Positions 63,254 to 64,000 of a stretch of 64,000 nucleotides of DNA are shown piece by piece. The translations under genes and the position numbers were made by a program. How positions within the stretch are numbered: position 1 is the stretch's first letter; each line of letters starts with the position of its first letter. The notes beneath the pieces were generated by a model. That model worked only from the letters and a program-made list of their open reading frames with translations. It did not search any database and was not told the DNA's origin. Source of the stretch: JBNJFY01 sp051747265 (GTDB lineage Bacteria > Bacteroidota > Rhodothermia > Balneolales > Balneolaceae); contig JBNJFY010000005.1 of assembly GCA_051747265.1 (NCBI GenBank), forward strand, positions 62,001 through 126,000. The letters are read 5' to 3'.

Positions 63254-64000
63254 ATGGCAAAGCAATACGTAGCCCTATTGGTATTCGTCGGTCTATTTAT
63301 CACATCTTGCGGATCTGGCGGAGATAATGGTTTATCTGGTGAAGTTAAAATTGATGGTTCCAGCACCGTTTACCCGATAACAGAAGCGGTCGCAGAAGAA
63401 TTTCGAGCTGAAGCCCCACGCGTTCGGGTTACTGTGGGAGTTTCTGGTACAGGTGGAGGCTTTAAAAAGTTTCTGCGCGGAGAAACAGATATCAACGATG
63501 CTTCTCGTATGATTAAACCGTCCGAAATAGAAGAGGCTAAACAGAATGACATTGACTACGTGCGGTTATCCGTAGCCTACGATGGAATTGCGGTAGTGAT
63601 CAACCCAGAGAATGACTGGGCCAATAATCTGACCTTGGATGAGCTTCGAAAAATATGGGAGCCGGCCGCCCAAGGTAAAATTACCAAGTGGAACCAAATT
63701 AGAAGCGAATGGCCCGATGAGGAAATTCACTTATTTGGCCCGGGCGTAGCTTCTGGTACCTATGACTACTTTACGGAGGCCATTGTAGGAGAGAGCGGAG
63801 CGAGTCGCGGTGATTACACGGCGAGTGAAGATGATAATGTGTTAGTCCAGGGAGTATCCACCGATAAGTACGCCATGGGGTTCTTCGGTATAGCTTATTA
63901 TGAAGAAAACATGGACAAGCTCAATTTGATCAAGGTTGAAAATAGTGAAGGTGAATTTATTGAACCCACCACCGAAACTGTGGCCGATGGCAGCTACAAT
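63254..64000 (+). CDS. pstS: phosphate ABC transporter substrate-binding lipoprotein (5' part)
   Basis: High-affinity phosphate-binding protein, cut off at the window edge after about 249 residues. The lipobox FITSC follows a short hydrophobic signal. The phosphate-site segments are visible: IDGSSTVYPITEAVAEEF, VSGTGGGFKKFLRGETDIND and ASGTYDYFTEAI. The TIGR02136 type of PstS has this layout. The rest of the pst operon presumably lies to the right. Regulation by phosphate is expected, but no certain Pho box was seen. Confidence 0.93.
   Translation, partial: MAKQYVALLVFVGLFITSCGSGGDNGLSGEVKIDGSSTVYPITEAVAEEFRAEAPRVRVTVGVSGTGGGFKKFLRGETDINDASRMIKPSEIEEAKQNDIDYVRLSVAYDGIAVVINPENDWANNLTLDELRKIWEPAAQGKITKWNQIRSEWPDEEIHLFGPGVASGTYDYFTEAIVGESGASRGDYTASEDDNVLVQGVSTDKYAMGFFGIAYYEENMDKLNLIKVENSEGEFIEPTTETVADGSYN

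Overview
The window reads as ordinary chromosome of a free-living, aerobic, Gram-negative bacterium, most likely a member of the Balneolota/Rhodothermota branch near the Bacteroidota. This is inferred from moderate GC content, many lipoproteins and C-terminally aromatic outer-membrane barrels, the ba3-type oxidase with its small IIA subunit, DHp-only sensor proteins of a kind common in Bacteroidota, and few strong Shine-Dalgarno sites. There is no prophage, CRISPR array, rRNA operon or intact insertion sequence. One tRNA gene (Leu-CAA) is present.

Layout. 1-2.3 kb: a deoxyribose catabolism pair (aldehyde dehydrogenase, cut by the window edge, and deoC). 2.4-6.1 kb: an outer-membrane protein bracketed by two near-identical palindromic terminators, a family 2 glycosyltransferase, a YfcE-like phosphodiesterase and RNase D. 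6.4-11.5 kb: a four-domain fasciclin lipoprotein, then two paralogous coiled-coil matrixin proteases on either side of a cation:proton antiporter. 11.7-20 kb: an SRPBCC protein, a nucleotidyltransferase, an alcohol dehydrogenase, an RND efflux adaptor/pump operon and a PAS histidine kinase. 20.3-30.9 kb: adenosine deaminase, a DHp-only membrane sensor with a lone receiver, a YdbS/YdbT PH-domain pair, a VOC protein, a DUF5710 protein, an RDD membrane protein and an outer-membrane protein. 31-36.2 kb: a large PAS/GAF HisKA_2 kinase, an Asp/Glu racemase and a GIY-YIG protein. 36.3-39.4 kb: a repeat-rich, gene-poor stretch with tRNA-Leu, a broken secreted-protein gene, mnmA and nested transposon-like repeats. 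39.5-46.3 kb: the ba3 cytochrome oxidase operon, a convergent copper P-type ATPase of the CcoI kind and a site-2 protease. 46.3-60.1 kb: a DUF6544-like protein, an aminotransferase/ATP-grasp pair, a Met-rich secreted protein with an outer-membrane partner, a membrane dipeptidase, formate-THF ligase, a quinone oxidoreductase, a lone receiver and a nitroreductase. 60.3-64 kb: pyruvate phosphate dikinase and the start of pstS.

The most distinctive non-coding content is a family of about 129-bp miniature inverted-repeat elements. Four good copies share GAGGGCTTTGCAAAAC-type ends and have 5-bp target duplications; there are also decayed copies, and one older copy appears to carry a younger one inside it. 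One element landed exactly next to the start codon of the DHp-only sensor gene and now forms its whole leader. Two other repeat families (CTCTGCGAAAC-type, and GAGTGA/GCGGC inverted repeats) and a triplet of mini-hairpins lie in the larger gaps. Several small genes are described here: a 33-residue basic protein, a 34-residue membrane protein and a possible 47-codon frame. I found no clear new defence or biosynthetic system. The best leads are the element family and its effect on the sensor gene, the sensor/receiver module, the coiled-coil matrixin pair, and the Met-rich protein/outer-membrane pair with an operator-like promoter.
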